Below, one piece after another: positions 17,952 to 27,500 of a stretch of 64,000 bases of DNA. This DNA is from Streptomyces antnestii (GTDB lineage: Bacteria; Actinomycetota; Actinomycetes; Streptomycetales; Streptomycetaceae). Below the pieces are notes generated by a model, which saw only the letters and a program-made list of their open reading frames with translations, was not told where the DNA came from and made no database searches. Every line of letters starts with the position of its first letter. Position 1 is the first letter of the stretch. Made by a program: the position numbers and the translations under genes. The stretch covers positions 62,001 to 126,000 of the forward strand of contig NZ_RZYA01000006.1 of NCBI RefSeq assembly GCF_004005495.1, written 5' to 3'.

Positions 17952-19010
17952 ATGACCGTGACCCTGGCCGACGTGGCGGCGCGCGCCCAGGTCTCCCCCG
18001 CCACGGTGTCCCGCGTGCTGAACGGCAACTACCCCGTGGCCGCGGCGACGCGCGAGCGGGTGCTGCGTGCGGTGGACGACCTCGACTACGTGCTGAACGG
18101 GCCCGCGAGCGCGCTCGCCGCCGCCACGTCCGACCTGGTCGGCATCCTCGTGAACGACATCGCCGACCCGTTCTTCGGGATCATGGCCGCGGCCGTGCAG
18201 TCCGAGATAGTGGGGCCCGGCGGGCGAGCGGGCGGCGAACGGCTCGCGGTCGTGTGCAACACCGGCGGGTCGCCCGAGCGCGAACTCACGTATCTGACGC
18301 TCCTGCAGCGCCAGCGGGCCGCGGCCGTCGTCCTCACCGGCGGCGCCATCGAGGACACCGCGCACGCGGCGGCGATCGCCGCGAAGCTGCGGCGCCTCGC
18401 GGAGGCGGGGACCCGGGTCGTCCTGTGCGGCCGGCCGCCCGTGCCCGACGCGGACGCGGTCGCGCTCGCCTTCGACAACCGCGGCGGCGGCCGGGCCCTC
18501 ACCGACCATCTGCTCGACCTCGGCCACCGCAGGATCGGCTACATCGCGGGCCCCGAGGAGCGCACGACGACGCGGCACCGCCTCGAAGGCCACCGCGCGG
18601 CGCTCGCGGCGCGGGGCGTGCCGGACGACGCCGCATGGACGGTGCACGGCCCGTACGACCGGCGCTCCGGGTACGAGGCTACGGTCGAACTCCTGCGCCG
18701 TGAACCGACGTTGACGGCTGTCGTCGGCGCGAACGACACGGTGGCACTCGGCGCGTGCGCCGCGCTGCGGGAGGCGGGCCTGAGCATTCCGGGGGACGTG
18801 TCGGTGGCCGGCTTCGACGACCTCCCGTTCAGCGTGGACGCGGTCCCGGCCCTGACGACGGTACGGCTGCCGCTCACGGAGGCGGGGGCCCGGGCGGGGC
18901 GGATCGCGATGGGGCGTGAGGCGGCTCCCGCCGGGGGGATGGCCGTGGTCCAGGGGGAGTTGATGGTGCGAGGATCCACGGGCGTGCCGCGCCCTGGGGC
19001 GGACGGATAG
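17952..19010 (+). CDS. LacI-family regulator of the sugar oxidation locus
   Basis: A 352-residue repressor with helix-turn-helix VTLADVAARAQVSPATVSR followed by a sensor domain (LVGILVNDIADPFFGIMAA and VSVAGFDDLPFSV). The ATG at 17952 has GGAGG nine bases upstream. It is divergent from the oxidoreductase/DUF993/isomerase operon with the AAGCGCTT palindrome between them. The inducer is unknown. The last residues run into the repeat-rich interval downstream. Confidence 0.88.
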   Translation: MTVTLADVAARAQVSPATVSRVLNGNYPVAAATRERVLRAVDDLDYVLNGPASALAAATSDLVGILVNDIADPFFGIMAAAVQSEIVGPGGRAGGERLAVVCNTGGSPERELTYLTLLQRQRAAAVVLTGGAIEDTAHAAAIAAKLRRLAEAGTRVVLCGRPPVPDADAVALAFDNRGGGRALTDHLLDLGHRRIGYIAGPEERTTTRHRLEGHRAALAARGVPDDAAWTVHGPYDRRSGYEATVELLRREPTLTAVVGANDTVALGACAALREAGLSIPGDVSVAGFDDLPFSVDAVPALTTVRLPLTEAGARAGRIAMGREAAPAGGMAVVQGELMVRGSTGVPRPGADG

Positions 19011-19565
19011 GCGGGACGGCAGGTTCCGGGTGCCACGCGCCGACGCGAAGGCGTCGCCCGGCTCGGCTCACGCGGTGGCCCGTCACCGGGCGGCCCCCTC
19101 ACGGCCCGGTCGCCGGAGCGCCGCCCCTGCGTGCGGGTGAGGGGGCTGAACCCGGCCGGGGCGACCCCCTCACGGCCTGGTCGCCCCAACTCGGCCGGAG
19201 CGCCGCCGCCGCGCGCGGATGAGGGAGCCGAACCCGGCCGGTTCCCGCCCCCGTATCCGGGCCGGCAGAGCCACGCGATCCGGGCCGGCAGAGTCACGCG
19301 CCGGCCGACGACGCTCGCACGAACCGCGTCACCCAGGCTGACCCGGCCGACGACGCTCGCACGAACCGCGTCACCCAGGCTGACCCGGCCGACGACGCTC
19401 GCACGGACCGCGTCCCCCAGGCTGACCCGGCCGACGACGCTCGCACGGACCGCGTCACCCAGGCTGACCCGGCCGACGTGGCTCGCGCGGACCGCGTCAC
19501 CCGGCTGCCCCACCCGCGCCCCGCGCGCCCTTGACCGGGGGCGGAGGCCGGATAGGGTCCCCGCC
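19011..19565. other. Repeat-rich interval, no gene called
   Basis: 555 bases without a convincing gene. It contains an imperfect duplication of about 70 bases (19093-19161 and 19164-19240), a 23-base unit repeated twice (19256-19300) and the 42-base tandem array at 19301-19510. All frames are open because of composition. The frame in phase with the downstream isomerase would add a repetitive Thr/Arg/Ala-rich N-terminus, which I regard as untranslated. Confidence 0.6.
19301..19510. repeat. 42-bp tandem repeat, about 4.8 copies
   Basis: The unit begins CCGGCCGACGACGCTCGCAC and ends with CACCCAGGCTGAC. Copies lie at 19301-19342, 19343-19384, 19385-19426, 19427-19468 and a degenerate partial copy from 19469. 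Copies 1-2 share GAACCGCGTC and copies 3-4 share GGACCGCGTC, suggesting stepwise duplication. The period is a multiple of three, so frames stay open on both strands. No unique spacers separate the copies, so it is not a CRISPR array. Confidence 0.92.
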
Positions 19566-20366
19566 ATGAAACTGGCCTTCTCCACGCTCGGCGTTCCCGG
19601 GCTTCCCCTTGCCGACGTCGTCCGGCTCGCCGGCGATCACGGGTATCACGGTGTCGAGCTGCGGGCGCACCCCGAGGAACCCGTCCACCCGGGCCTCGGG
19701 CCCGCCGAACGGGCAGGCGCCGCCGCCGTGTTCAAGGACGCCGGGGTCGAGGTCCTCGGCCTCGCCGGGTACGCGCGCGTGGCCGCCCCGGGCGAGGACG
19801 AGCCCGTCGCCGCGGAGATCAGGTCACTCCTCGAACTCGCCCACGACCTCGGCGCCCCCTACGTACGCGTCTTCCCCGGCGGCGCCGTGGAGCAGAGCCG
19901 CGACGAGGCCGACGCCACGGCCGCCCGGCGCCTCGCCACCGCCGCCGAGTACGCCGCCGGCCTGGGCGTCCGCGTACTCCTGGAGACCCACGACTCGCAC
20001 CGCACGGGAGCCGACGCGGCGCGGGTGCTCGGAGCGGTCGGGCACCGGCAGGCGGGCGCGCTGTGGGACGTCATGCACACCTGGCTCGGCGGCGAACAGC
20101 CCGTGCAGTCGTACGCGGCGCTGTCCCCGCACCTGGGCTATGTGCAGGTGAAGGACATCGCCGGCACCGACGACACGACGCCGCTCGCGCTCGGCGCGGG
20201 GGTGCTGCCGCTGACCGAGGTCGTGGACGTGCTGTGCCGCGAGGGCTGGGACGGGTGGCTGTGCTGGGAGTACGAGAAGCGCTGGTACCCGCAGGCCGCG
20301 CCGCTGCCCGGGATCCTGGGCGCCGGGCGGGAGCATCTCGCCCGGCTGCTCAACGAGTCGGCGTGA
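19566..20366 (+). CDS. Sugar phosphate isomerase/epimerase (TIM barrel)
   Basis: A 266-residue TIM-barrel protein (AP-endonuclease-2 fold). MKLAFSTLGVPGLPLADVV starts the first strand; metal-site regions are VLLETHDSHRTG, GALWDVMHTWLG and WLCWEYEKRW. It is a second, divergent member of the family that also includes the product of 14612-15457. The substrate is unknown. The ATG at 19566 is chosen because it begins the conserved fold; only weak ribosome-site sequence precedes it. It stands alone on the plus strand after the minisatellite. Confidence 0.85.
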   Translation: MKLAFSTLGVPGLPLADVVRLAGDHGYHGVELRAHPEEPVHPGLGPAERAGAAAVFKDAGVEVLGLAGYARVAAPGEDEPVAAEIRSLLELAHDLGAPYVRVFPGGAVEQSRDEADATAARRLATAAEYAAGLGVRVLLETHDSHRTGADAARVLGAVGHRQAGALWDVMHTWLGGEQPVQSYAALSPHLGYVQVKDIAGTDDTTPLALGAGVLPLTEVVDVLCREGWDGWLCWEYEKRWYPQAAPLPGILGAGREHLARLLNESA

Positions 20367-20415
20367 CCGGGGATCTGGGTATCTGGGGATCTCGTGACCA
20401 GGGATCCGGGGATCT

Positions 20416-20474
20416 GACGTCCTCCCGGCCCTGAAGGGCCGGGACTTCCCGCTGCCCGCCTCCCGCCGGGCAGC
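20416..20474 (-). mobile_element. IS200/IS605-type end relic (solo hairpins)
   Basis: TCCCGGCCCT-GA-AGGGCCGGGA (20423-20444) preceded by TGACGTCC closely resembles the hairpin end common at the 3' side of tnpB in IS200/IS605 elements (read on minus: AAGTCCCGGCCC, TTCAGGG, then GGACGTCA). A second hairpin GCTGCCCG/CGGGCAGC follows at 20451-20474. No tnpA or tnpB lies nearby, so this would be a solo end. The alternative is a plain terminator for the upstream isomerase gene. Confidence 0.5.
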
Positions 20475-20631
20475 TGTCTCCATGGCCGCGCACACCCTTG
20501 ACTGGCAGAAACTTTCCGGATATTCGTGACCCTCGGAAGTTTCTTTCAGGGCATCCACGCCGTGGGGCGTGTCCGGGAACTCGGCGGGCGCTCCCCAGGT
20601 CGCTGCGGGAATCCAAGGAGCCACGAGCCAC

Positions 20632-22443
20632 ATGAGCCTTTCCAGACGCACCCTGCTCGCCGCCGCCACCGCGGGCACCGCCGCCGTCACCCTGACCGGC
20701 GTCCCGGCCCGGGCCGACGACGCGTCACGCACGGACAAGGACGACCGACTCAAGCGGATCATCGCCGGGATGACCCTCGAGGAGAAGGTCGGCCAGCTCT
20801 TCGTGATGCGGGTCTACGGACACTCCGCCACCGATCCCGACCAGGCCGACATCGACGCCAACCTCAAGGAGATCGGCGTCCGCACCGCGGCCGAGCTGAT
20901 CGGCAAGTACAAGCTCGGCGGAATCATCTACTTCGCCTGGGCGCACAACACCCGCGAGCCGCACCAGATCGCGGACCTCTCGAACGGCATCCAGCGCGCG
21001 GGCCTCGCCCAGCCCAGCCACATCCCGCTGCTCATCTCCACCGACCAGGAGCACGGCATCGTCTGCCGCGTCGGCGAGCCCGCGACGCTGTTCCCCGGCG
21101 CCATGGCGATCGGCGCGGGCGGTTCCCGCTCCGACGCCCGCACCCTGGGCCGGATCGCCGGCGCCGAACTGCGCGCCCTCGGCATCCGGCAGAACTACGC
21201 GCCCGACTCCGACGTGAACATCAACCCGGCCAACCCGGTCATCGGCGTCCGCTCGTTCGGCGCCGACCCCGAGGCCGTCGCGGGCCTGGTCGCCGCCGAG
21301 GTCAAGGGCTACCAGAGCTCCGACATCGCCTCCACGGCCAAGCACTTCCCCGGCCACGGCGACACCGCGACCGACAGCCACTTCGGGTTCCCCGTCATCA
21401 CGCACACGCGCGAGCAGTGGCAGGAGATCGACGCCCCGCCGTTCAAGGCCGCGATCGCCGCCGGTATCGACTCGATCATGACCGCGCACATCATGGTCCC
21501 CGACCTCGACGCCTCGGGCGACCCGGCGACACTCTCGCACCCGATCATGACGGGCATCCTGCGCCAGGAACTCGGCTTCGAGGGCGTCATCGTCACCGAC
21601 TCCCTCGGCATGCAGGGCGTGCGCGACAAGTACGGCGACGACCGCGTCCCTGTGCTCGCACTGAAGGCGGGCGTGGACCAGCTGCTCAACCCGCCCTCCC
21701 TGGAGGTGTCCTGGAACGCCGTCCTGAACGCCGTGAAGAGCGGTGAGCTGACGGAGGCACGCCTCGACGAATCGATACTCCGCGTGCTCCGCCTCAAGGC
21801 GAAGCTGGGCCTCTTCGACGACCCGTACGTCACCCAGGGCGGTGTCGACAAGACCGTCGGCACCCCGGCCCACCTCGCGGCCGCCGACCGGATCGCCGAG
21901 GCCACCACGACGCTGCTGCTCAACAGGGACGGGCTGCTCCCTCTGTCGCGCCTCACCCACCGCAGCATCCTCGTCGCCGGCGCCGACCCGGCCTCGCCGT
22001 CCGGCACCACGGGTCCGCCGACGACGACGCTCGGCCAGGCCCTGACCGAACTGGGCTTCTCCGTCACGGTGTTGCCGACCGGCACCGCGCCCACGCAGGC
22101 GAAGGTCGACCAGGCGGTCGCCGCCGCCCAGGGCAAGGACGCGGTCCTCGTCGGCACGTACAACGTCGGGGCGGGCAGCGCGCAGCAGAAGCTCGTGAAG
22201 GCGCTCGTCGCCACCGGCGTCCCCGTCGTCGCGGTCGCGATCCGCAACCCGTACGACATCGCGCAGGTGCCCGGCGTGGGCGCGTCGCTCGCCGCGTACT
22301 CGTGGACGGACGTCGAACTGCGGGCCGCGGTACGGGTGATCGCGGGCCGGGCGAGGCCGGTGGGCAAGCTGCCCGTGCCGGTGCAGCGCGCCGACGACCC
22401 GTCGCAGGAGCTGTACCCGATCGGCTACGGGCTCTCGTACTAG
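20632..22443 (+). CDS. Secreted GH3 beta-N-acetylhexosaminidase (NagZ-like)
   Basis: A 603-residue glycoside hydrolase family 3 enzyme. A Tat-type signal peptide (SRRTLLAAATAGTAAV, cleaved near ARADD) directs export. The NagZ-type catalytic loop KHFPGHGDTATDSH carries the His of the acid/base dyad, and the nucleophile Asp is in IVTDSLGMQG. A C-terminal GH3 domain (about 420-600) is present, as in longer Gram-positive NagZ enzymes. It should release GlcNAc from chitin or peptidoglycan fragments outside the cell. The ATG at 20632 has AAGGAG upstream. A terminator follows. Confidence 0.92.
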   Translation: MSLSRRTLLAAATAGTAAVTLTGVPARADDASRTDKDDRLKRIIAGMTLEEKVGQLFVMRVYGHSATDPDQADIDANLKEIGVRTAAELIGKYKLGGIIYFAWAHNTREPHQIADLSNGIQRAGLAQPSHIPLLISTDQEHGIVCRVGEPATLFPGAMAIGAGGSRSDARTLGRIAGAELRALGIRQNYAPDSDVNINPANPVIGVRSFGADPEAVAGLVAAEVKGYQSSDIASTAKHFPGHGDTATDSHFGFPVITHTREQWQEIDAPPFKAAIAAGIDSIMTAHIMVPDLDASGDPATLSHPIMTGILRQELGFEGVIVTDSLGMQGVRDKYGDDRVPVLALKAGVDQLLNPPSLEVSWNAVLNAVKSGELTEARLDESILRVLRLKAKLGLFDDPYVTQGGVDKTVGTPAHLAAADRIAEATTTLLLNRDGLLPLSRLTHRSILVAGADPASPSGTTGPPTTTLGQALTELGFSVTVLPTGTAPTQAKVDQAVAAAQGKDAVLVGTYNVGAGSAQQKLVKALVATGVPVVAVAIRNPYDIAQVPGVGASLAAYSWTDVELRAAVRVIAGRARPVGKLPVPVQRADDPSQELYPIGYGLSY

Positions 22444-22490
22444 ACGCGGACTCTCGTACTGGGCACGGGCTTTCGTACCGGAAAACGCGC

Positions 22491-22519
22491 GCACCCCCGG
22501 CGACACACGCCGGGGGTGC
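22491..22519. terminator. Bidirectional terminator between convergent genes
   Basis: A perfect 12-bp stem GCACCCCCGGCG (22491-22502) and CGCCGGGGGTGC (22508-22519) with loop ACACA, placed between the GH3 gene and the convergent S37 peptidase gene. Confidence 0.88.
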
Positions 22520-22532
22520 GGTCAGGCAGCGG

Positions 22533-23960
22533 TTACGGGCGGAGCGACAGGTCCCGCTTCACGTCCCGCTTGTCGAGCTTCGCGTCGTACGGCGCGAGCG
22601 GCTTGGCGGCCTGGACGGCGGGCGCGGAGACACCGGCCCACTTCAGGATCCGCTCCGTGGCGAACGCCTTGTCGTCGGCCTTGAGTCCGGCGACGTTCGC
22701 CCCGTGGTTGGCGCCGGGGGCGGTCAGCACGTAGGAGTCCACCGAACCCTGGCCGGGGCGGAAGCGCTCGGCGCCCCACGGGTCGTTGGAGCCGTAGACG
22801 TACAGCATCCGCGTCGCGTGGTGGCGGACCCAGGTGTCCACGTCGCGCATCGCCGACGGCTGGAACGTCATCGGGATGGAGCGCGGCACGAAGTTGCGCG
22901 GCGGCTGGTAGCCGTAGCGCGACAGGTCGCCCAGCCAGGGCTGCTTGATGTCCGGCGAGCCGAGCTGCGTACCCGCCTGGTAGTAGTACGGCGTGTACCG
23001 CTCCAGGGCCTGGTCGGCGTACGAGGACCAGCCGCCGACCTCGTCGACGTAGTCGAAGAGGGCCTGGTCGGAGACCGTCGCGGCGTCCGGCACCTGGGCG
23101 CACGCCGTCTGGGACGGCTGGTACTGCCAGAAGCCCCACACCAGATCGAGGACCGTGGCCTCGTAGGCCTTGTCCAGCGAACCGACCGTGTCCACCGTGT
23201 AGTTGTTGGCCTTCAGGTAGTCCGCGTACTTCGCCTCAAGGGCGTCGCGGCGCACCAGCGTCTCGCGCTGCACGTTCTGCAGCGCCTCGCGGCACTCCTT
23301 CGGCCCGACGGTCTTGAAGAAGTCGTCGTACGCCGAGTCCTCGTTGTTCACCACGTCGTTGGGCGCGACGTACGCGACGACGCCGTCCATGTCGCGCGGG
23401 TAGAAGCGCTCGTAGTACGTGGCGGTCATGCCGCCCTTGGAGCCGCCGGTGGTCAGCCAGTTCTTGCCGTAAATGGGCTTGAGGGCCTGGTAGATGGCGT
23501 GCTGGTCACTGGCCGCCTGCCAGATGTCGAGCTTGGACCAGTCGGCCGGGGCGGGTCGGGACGGCGTGAAGTAGCGGTATTCCACGGAGACTTGATTGCC
23601 GTCGACGATGCGGGTCGGCTCGCTGCGGCCGGGGTTCGTGGAGACGTTGTACCCGCTGGTGAACATGACCGTGGGGCGGCTGACGTCCTTGTGCAGCACG
23701 GTGATGCGCTGCTGGAAGGTGCCCTCGGACGGGTGCCGGTGGTCCACCGGCTGCGTGTAGTTGAGGACAAAGTAGCGGTAGCCGGTGTACGGCTTCTCCT
23801 CCACCAGGCTCATGCCGGGTACGGCGAGGAGCCGGTCCTTGATGTCGGTTTCGGTGTCGGCGGCTGCCGGCCGGGCCTGAGCGGCGGTGGCCGCTGTGGC
23901 CGTCGTCGCGGTGCCTATCAGCACCACGAGCGCGAGCAGCCATCTGAGCGCATTGCGCAT
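22533..23960 (-). CDS. Secreted S37-family aminopeptidase
   Basis: A 475-residue secreted serine peptidase like the Streptomyces PS-10/prolyl tri- and tetrapeptidyl aminopeptidases. A Sec-type signal peptide (about 1-35, ending near ARPAAAD) is followed by an alpha/beta-hydrolase domain. The nucleophile Ser is in GGSKGGMTA; late acid and base candidates are in YVYGSNDPWGAERF and GANHGANV. It should remove short peptides from protein N-termini outside the cell. It converges with the GH3 gene across a strong terminator. Confidence 0.9.
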   Translation of the reverse strand: MRNALRWLLALVVLIGTATTATAATAAQARPAAADTETDIKDRLLAVPGMSLVEEKPYTGYRYFVLNYTQPVDHRHPSEGTFQQRITVLHKDVSRPTVMFTSGYNVSTNPGRSEPTRIVDGNQVSVEYRYFTPSRPAPADWSKLDIWQAASDQHAIYQALKPIYGKNWLTTGGSKGGMTATYYERFYPRDMDGVVAYVAPNDVVNNEDSAYDDFFKTVGPKECREALQNVQRETLVRRDALEAKYADYLKANNYTVDTVGSLDKAYEATVLDLVWGFWQYQPSQTACAQVPDAATVSDQALFDYVDEVGGWSSYADQALERYTPYYYQAGTQLGSPDIKQPWLGDLSRYGYQPPRNFVPRSIPMTFQPSAMRDVDTWVRHHATRMLYVYGSNDPWGAERFRPGQGSVDSYVLTAPGANHGANVAGLKADDKAFATERILKWAGVSAPAVQAAKPLAPYDAKLDKRDVKRDLSLRP

Positions 23961-24069
23961 GCGTACTCCCCTTTAGAACACAGATGCGCACGGAACCTAG
24001 CCGAGGAACATCTGTTCTGTCAGGGGTTCTTGATGTTCGGTGGGCGCGTAGGGCGAGTGGGACATGTGG

Positions 24070-24474
24070 TCAGCAGAGGATCCAGCCGGAGCTCACCGAC
24101 GCCCGGCCGACCGTGCCCCGCACCCACACGCAGCGATGTCCGGCGTGCACGGTCACCGGGCCCGCGTGGTGCGTGTAGTTCCCGGTGTCCCGGACCGGCC
24201 GGCTGCCGCGCGCTTGCACGCTGACCGCCATCTTCTGCCGGACGCCGGCGCGCTCGGGGAGGGTGACCGCGCAGAGGTAGCCGCCGCTGCGGTAGACGAC
24301 CGTCCTGCCCGTGGAGAAGGGCAGGGTACGGACCTTGTGGCCCGGGCAGAGCGCGGCGGCCTGCGCGGTGCCGACGGCCGGACCCGCGAGGGCGAGCAGC
24401 GCCGAGGAGGTCAGTACGGCCGCCGTGGCCGTCAGCCGTCTGCGTATGCCGCCCGCGCCCATGCCTCCACCCAC
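24070..24474 (-). CDS. Small secreted protein, unknown function
   Basis: About 134 residues. A signal peptide (RRRLTATAAVLTSSALLALAG onward, cut near AQAAA) is followed by a small beta-rich domain with four cysteines (CPGHK, YLCAVTL, HRCVWV and the C-terminal Cys), which could form two disulfides. It resembles small Streptomyces exported proteins annotated as spore- or envelope-associated, but I cannot name a family. I start at the GTG at 24474 because GGGAGGG lies six bases upstream; an ATG at 24462 is also possible. Confidence 0.72.
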   Translation of the reverse strand: MGGGMGAGGIRRRLTATAAVLTSSALLALAGPAVGTAQAAALCPGHKVRTLPFSTGRTVVYRSGGYLCAVTLPERAGVRQKMAVSVQARGSRPVRDTGNYTHHAGPVTVHAGHRCVWVRGTVGRASVSSGWILC

Positions 24475-24560
24475 CGTCGCCCCTCCCGTCACATCTGGCA
24501 CAGCGTACTGGTGTACGGACGCGACACGCAGGGCCGGTGGTTGCGCAATAACTGCTCGCG

Positions 24561-27500
24561 TCAGCGCGAGGAGCTGATCTCCGCCTCGGGCTCGGGCTCG
24601 CCCGCGAAGGTCCGCCACAGCTCGGCGTACCGGCCGCCGAGCAGGAGGAGTTCGTCGTGCGTGCCGTCCTCGGCGACCCGCCCGTCGGCCATCACGACGA
24701 CCCGGTCGGCGCGGGCCGCGGTGGTGAGGCGGTGCGCGACGACGAGGGTGGTGCGCCTGCCCGCGATGCGGTCGGTGGCCTGGTTGACCTGGGCCTCGGT
24801 GGCGAGGTCGAGCGCGGCGGTGGCCTCGTCGAGCAGCAGGATGTCGGGGTCGACGAGTTCGGCGCGGGCCAGCGCGATCAACTGCCGCTGCCCGGCGGAC
24901 AGGTTGCGGCCGCGCTCGGCGACCTCGTGGAGGTAGCCGCCCTCCAGGGTCGCGATCATCTCGTGCGCGCCGACAGCGCGGGCCGCCGCCTCCACCTGCG
25001 CGTCGGTGGCGTCGGGACGCCCGTAGGCGATGGCGTCGCGCACGGTGCCCTGGAAGAGGTACGCCTCCTGCGGGACGACGCCGAGGCGGTGGCGGTAGCT
25101 CGTCAGGTCGAGGGCGCGCAGGTCGGTGCCGTCGACGGTGACGCGGCCCGCCGTCGGGTCGTAGAAGCGGGCGACGAGCTTGACGAGCGTCGACTTGCCG
25201 GCGCCGGTCTCGCCGACGAAGGCGACGGTCTGCCCGGCGGGGATGTGCAGCGCCACGTCGCTGAGCGCGGCCTCGGCGCCGTCCGAGGCGCCGTACGCGA
25301 AGTCCACGTCCTCGAAGGCGATCTCGCCGCGCAGCGACAGGACTTCGAGGGGTTCGTCGGCGGCCTTCGTGGACGTCGGCTCCTGGAGGAGTTCCTGGAT
25401 CCGGCCGAGGGAGACCGTGGCCTGCTGGTAGCCGTCGAAGACCTGCGAGAGCTGCTGCACGGGCGCGAAGAACAGGTCGATGTAGAGGAGGTAGGCGACG
25501 AGCGCACCGGTCGTGAGGGTGCCCGCCTCGACCCGGCCCGCGCCCACCATCAGGACGGCGGCCGCGGCGACCGACGACAGGAGCTGCACGAACGGGAAGT
25601 ACACGGAGATCAGCCACTGGCCGCGGATACGGGCGCTGCGGTAGGCGCCGCTGCGCTCGGCGAACCGCTCGGCGCCCGAGCGCTCGCGCCGGAACGCCTG
25701 CACGATCCGCAGCCCGGCCACGGACTCCTGGAGGTCGGCGTTGACCACGGAGACGCGCTCGCGGGCGAGTTCGTACGCCTTCACGCTGGCGCGGCGGAAG
25801 AAGAACGTGCCGATGATCAGCGGCGGCAGCGTGGCAAAGACGACCAGGGCGAGCTGGACGTCGAGCGCGAGGAGGACGCCCATGATGCCGAGGAAGGTGA
25901 CGACGGAGACGAAGGCGGTGACGAGGCCCGTCTGGAGGAACGTCGACAGGGCGTCCACGTCGGTCGTCATCCGGGTCATGATGCGCCCGGTCAACTCCCG
26001 CTCGTAGTAGTCGAGTCCGAGCCGCTGGAGCTGGGCGAAGATCTTCAGGCGCAGCGAGTACAGGACGCGCTCGCCGGTGCGTCCCGTCATCCGGGTCTCA
26101 CCGATCTGCGCGCACCACTGCACGAGGACGGCGGCGAGCGCGAGCCCGGAGGCCGCCCACACGGCGCCGAGCGCGAGCTGCGTGACGCCCTTGTCGATGC
26201 CGTGCCGGATCAGCACCGGAAGGAGCAGGCCCATGCCCGCGTCGAGGGCGACGAGGACGAGGCTGATCAGCAGGGGCAGGCCGAAGCCGCGCAGCAGCCG
26301 GCGGAGCCCGTACGACTCCTCGGGTGTCACCGCGCGCGCCTCGTCGACGTCCGGGGTGTCGGTCGCGGCGGGCAGCGCGTCGACCTGCGCGAGCAGTTCG
26401 GGCGTCGCGGGCATCCCGGCGAGCGCTGGGTCTTCGGCGTTCTTCGCCTCCCGGTCCCCCGTCCACAGGATCGGCGTGATGCCGCGCTCGGCGTCGAACT
26501 CGGCGTCCAGCTCGTCCCGTACGGAGGTGTCCTCGTCGGGCAGCGCGGGCGGGACATGGCCGGGCGAGACGCCGCCGAGCTCGTCGGGGTCGGTGAGCAG
26601 GCGCCGGTAGAGCGGCGAGCCCGCCTCCAGCTCCTCGTGCGTGCCGATCGCGGCGAGGCGCCCGCCGTCCAGGACGGCGATGCGGTCGGCGAGGCCGAGG
26701 GTGGAGCGGCGGTGGGCGATGAGCAGCGTGGTGCGGCCCGCCATCACCTGCTTGAGGGCCCCGTGGATCTCGTGCTCCACGCGCACGTCGACGGCGGACG
26801 TGGCGTCGTCGAGGACGAGGAGGCGGGGGTCGGTGAGGATGGCGCGGGCGAGCGCGATGCGCTGGCGCTGGCCGCCGGAGAGCGTGAGGCCGTGCTCGCC
26901 GACGGTCGTGTCGTAGCCGTCGGGCAGCTCGGCGATGAAGCGGTCGGCCTGGGCGGCGCGGGCCGCCGTCTCGATCTGCTCGTCGCTCGCGCCGGGGACG
27001 CCGTACGCGATGTTCGCGCGGATGGTGTCGGAGAAGAGGAAGGAGTCCTCGGGCACGAGGCCGATGGCGGAGCGCAGCGAGTCGAGGGTCAGCTCGCGCA
27101 CGTCGTGGCCGCCGACGAGGACGGCGCCGCGCGTCACGTCGTAGAAGCGCGGCAGCAGGAGGGAGACGGTGGACTTGCCGGAGCCGGAGGAGCCGACGAC
27201 GGCGAGGGTCTCGCCGGCGCGGATCTCGAAGGACAGCCCGTCGAGGACGGCCCGCTCGGAGCCCGCGTACTCGAAGGAGACGTCGTCGAACTCGACGGTC
27301 GCGGGGGCGTCGGCGGGGAGTTCCTTCGTGCCGTCCTCGATGGACGGCTCGGTGTCGATGAGTTCCAGGACGCGCTCGACGCCCGCGCGGGCCTGCTGGC
27401 CGACGGTGAGGACCATGGCGAGCATGCGGACGGGGCCCACGAGCTGGGCGAGGTAACTGGAGAACGCGACGAACGTGCCGAGCGTGATCTGTCCGCGCAC

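Noticed and set aside
19301..19510. Possible CRISPR array
   Set aside because: Copies are contiguous with no unique spacers and there are no cas genes in the window.
19131..19565. In-frame upstream extension of the isomerase gene through the 42-bp repeats
   Set aside because: It would add a repetitive Thr/Ala/Arg leader to a protein whose fold begins exactly at the ATG at 19566; no start with a ribosome site was found upstream.
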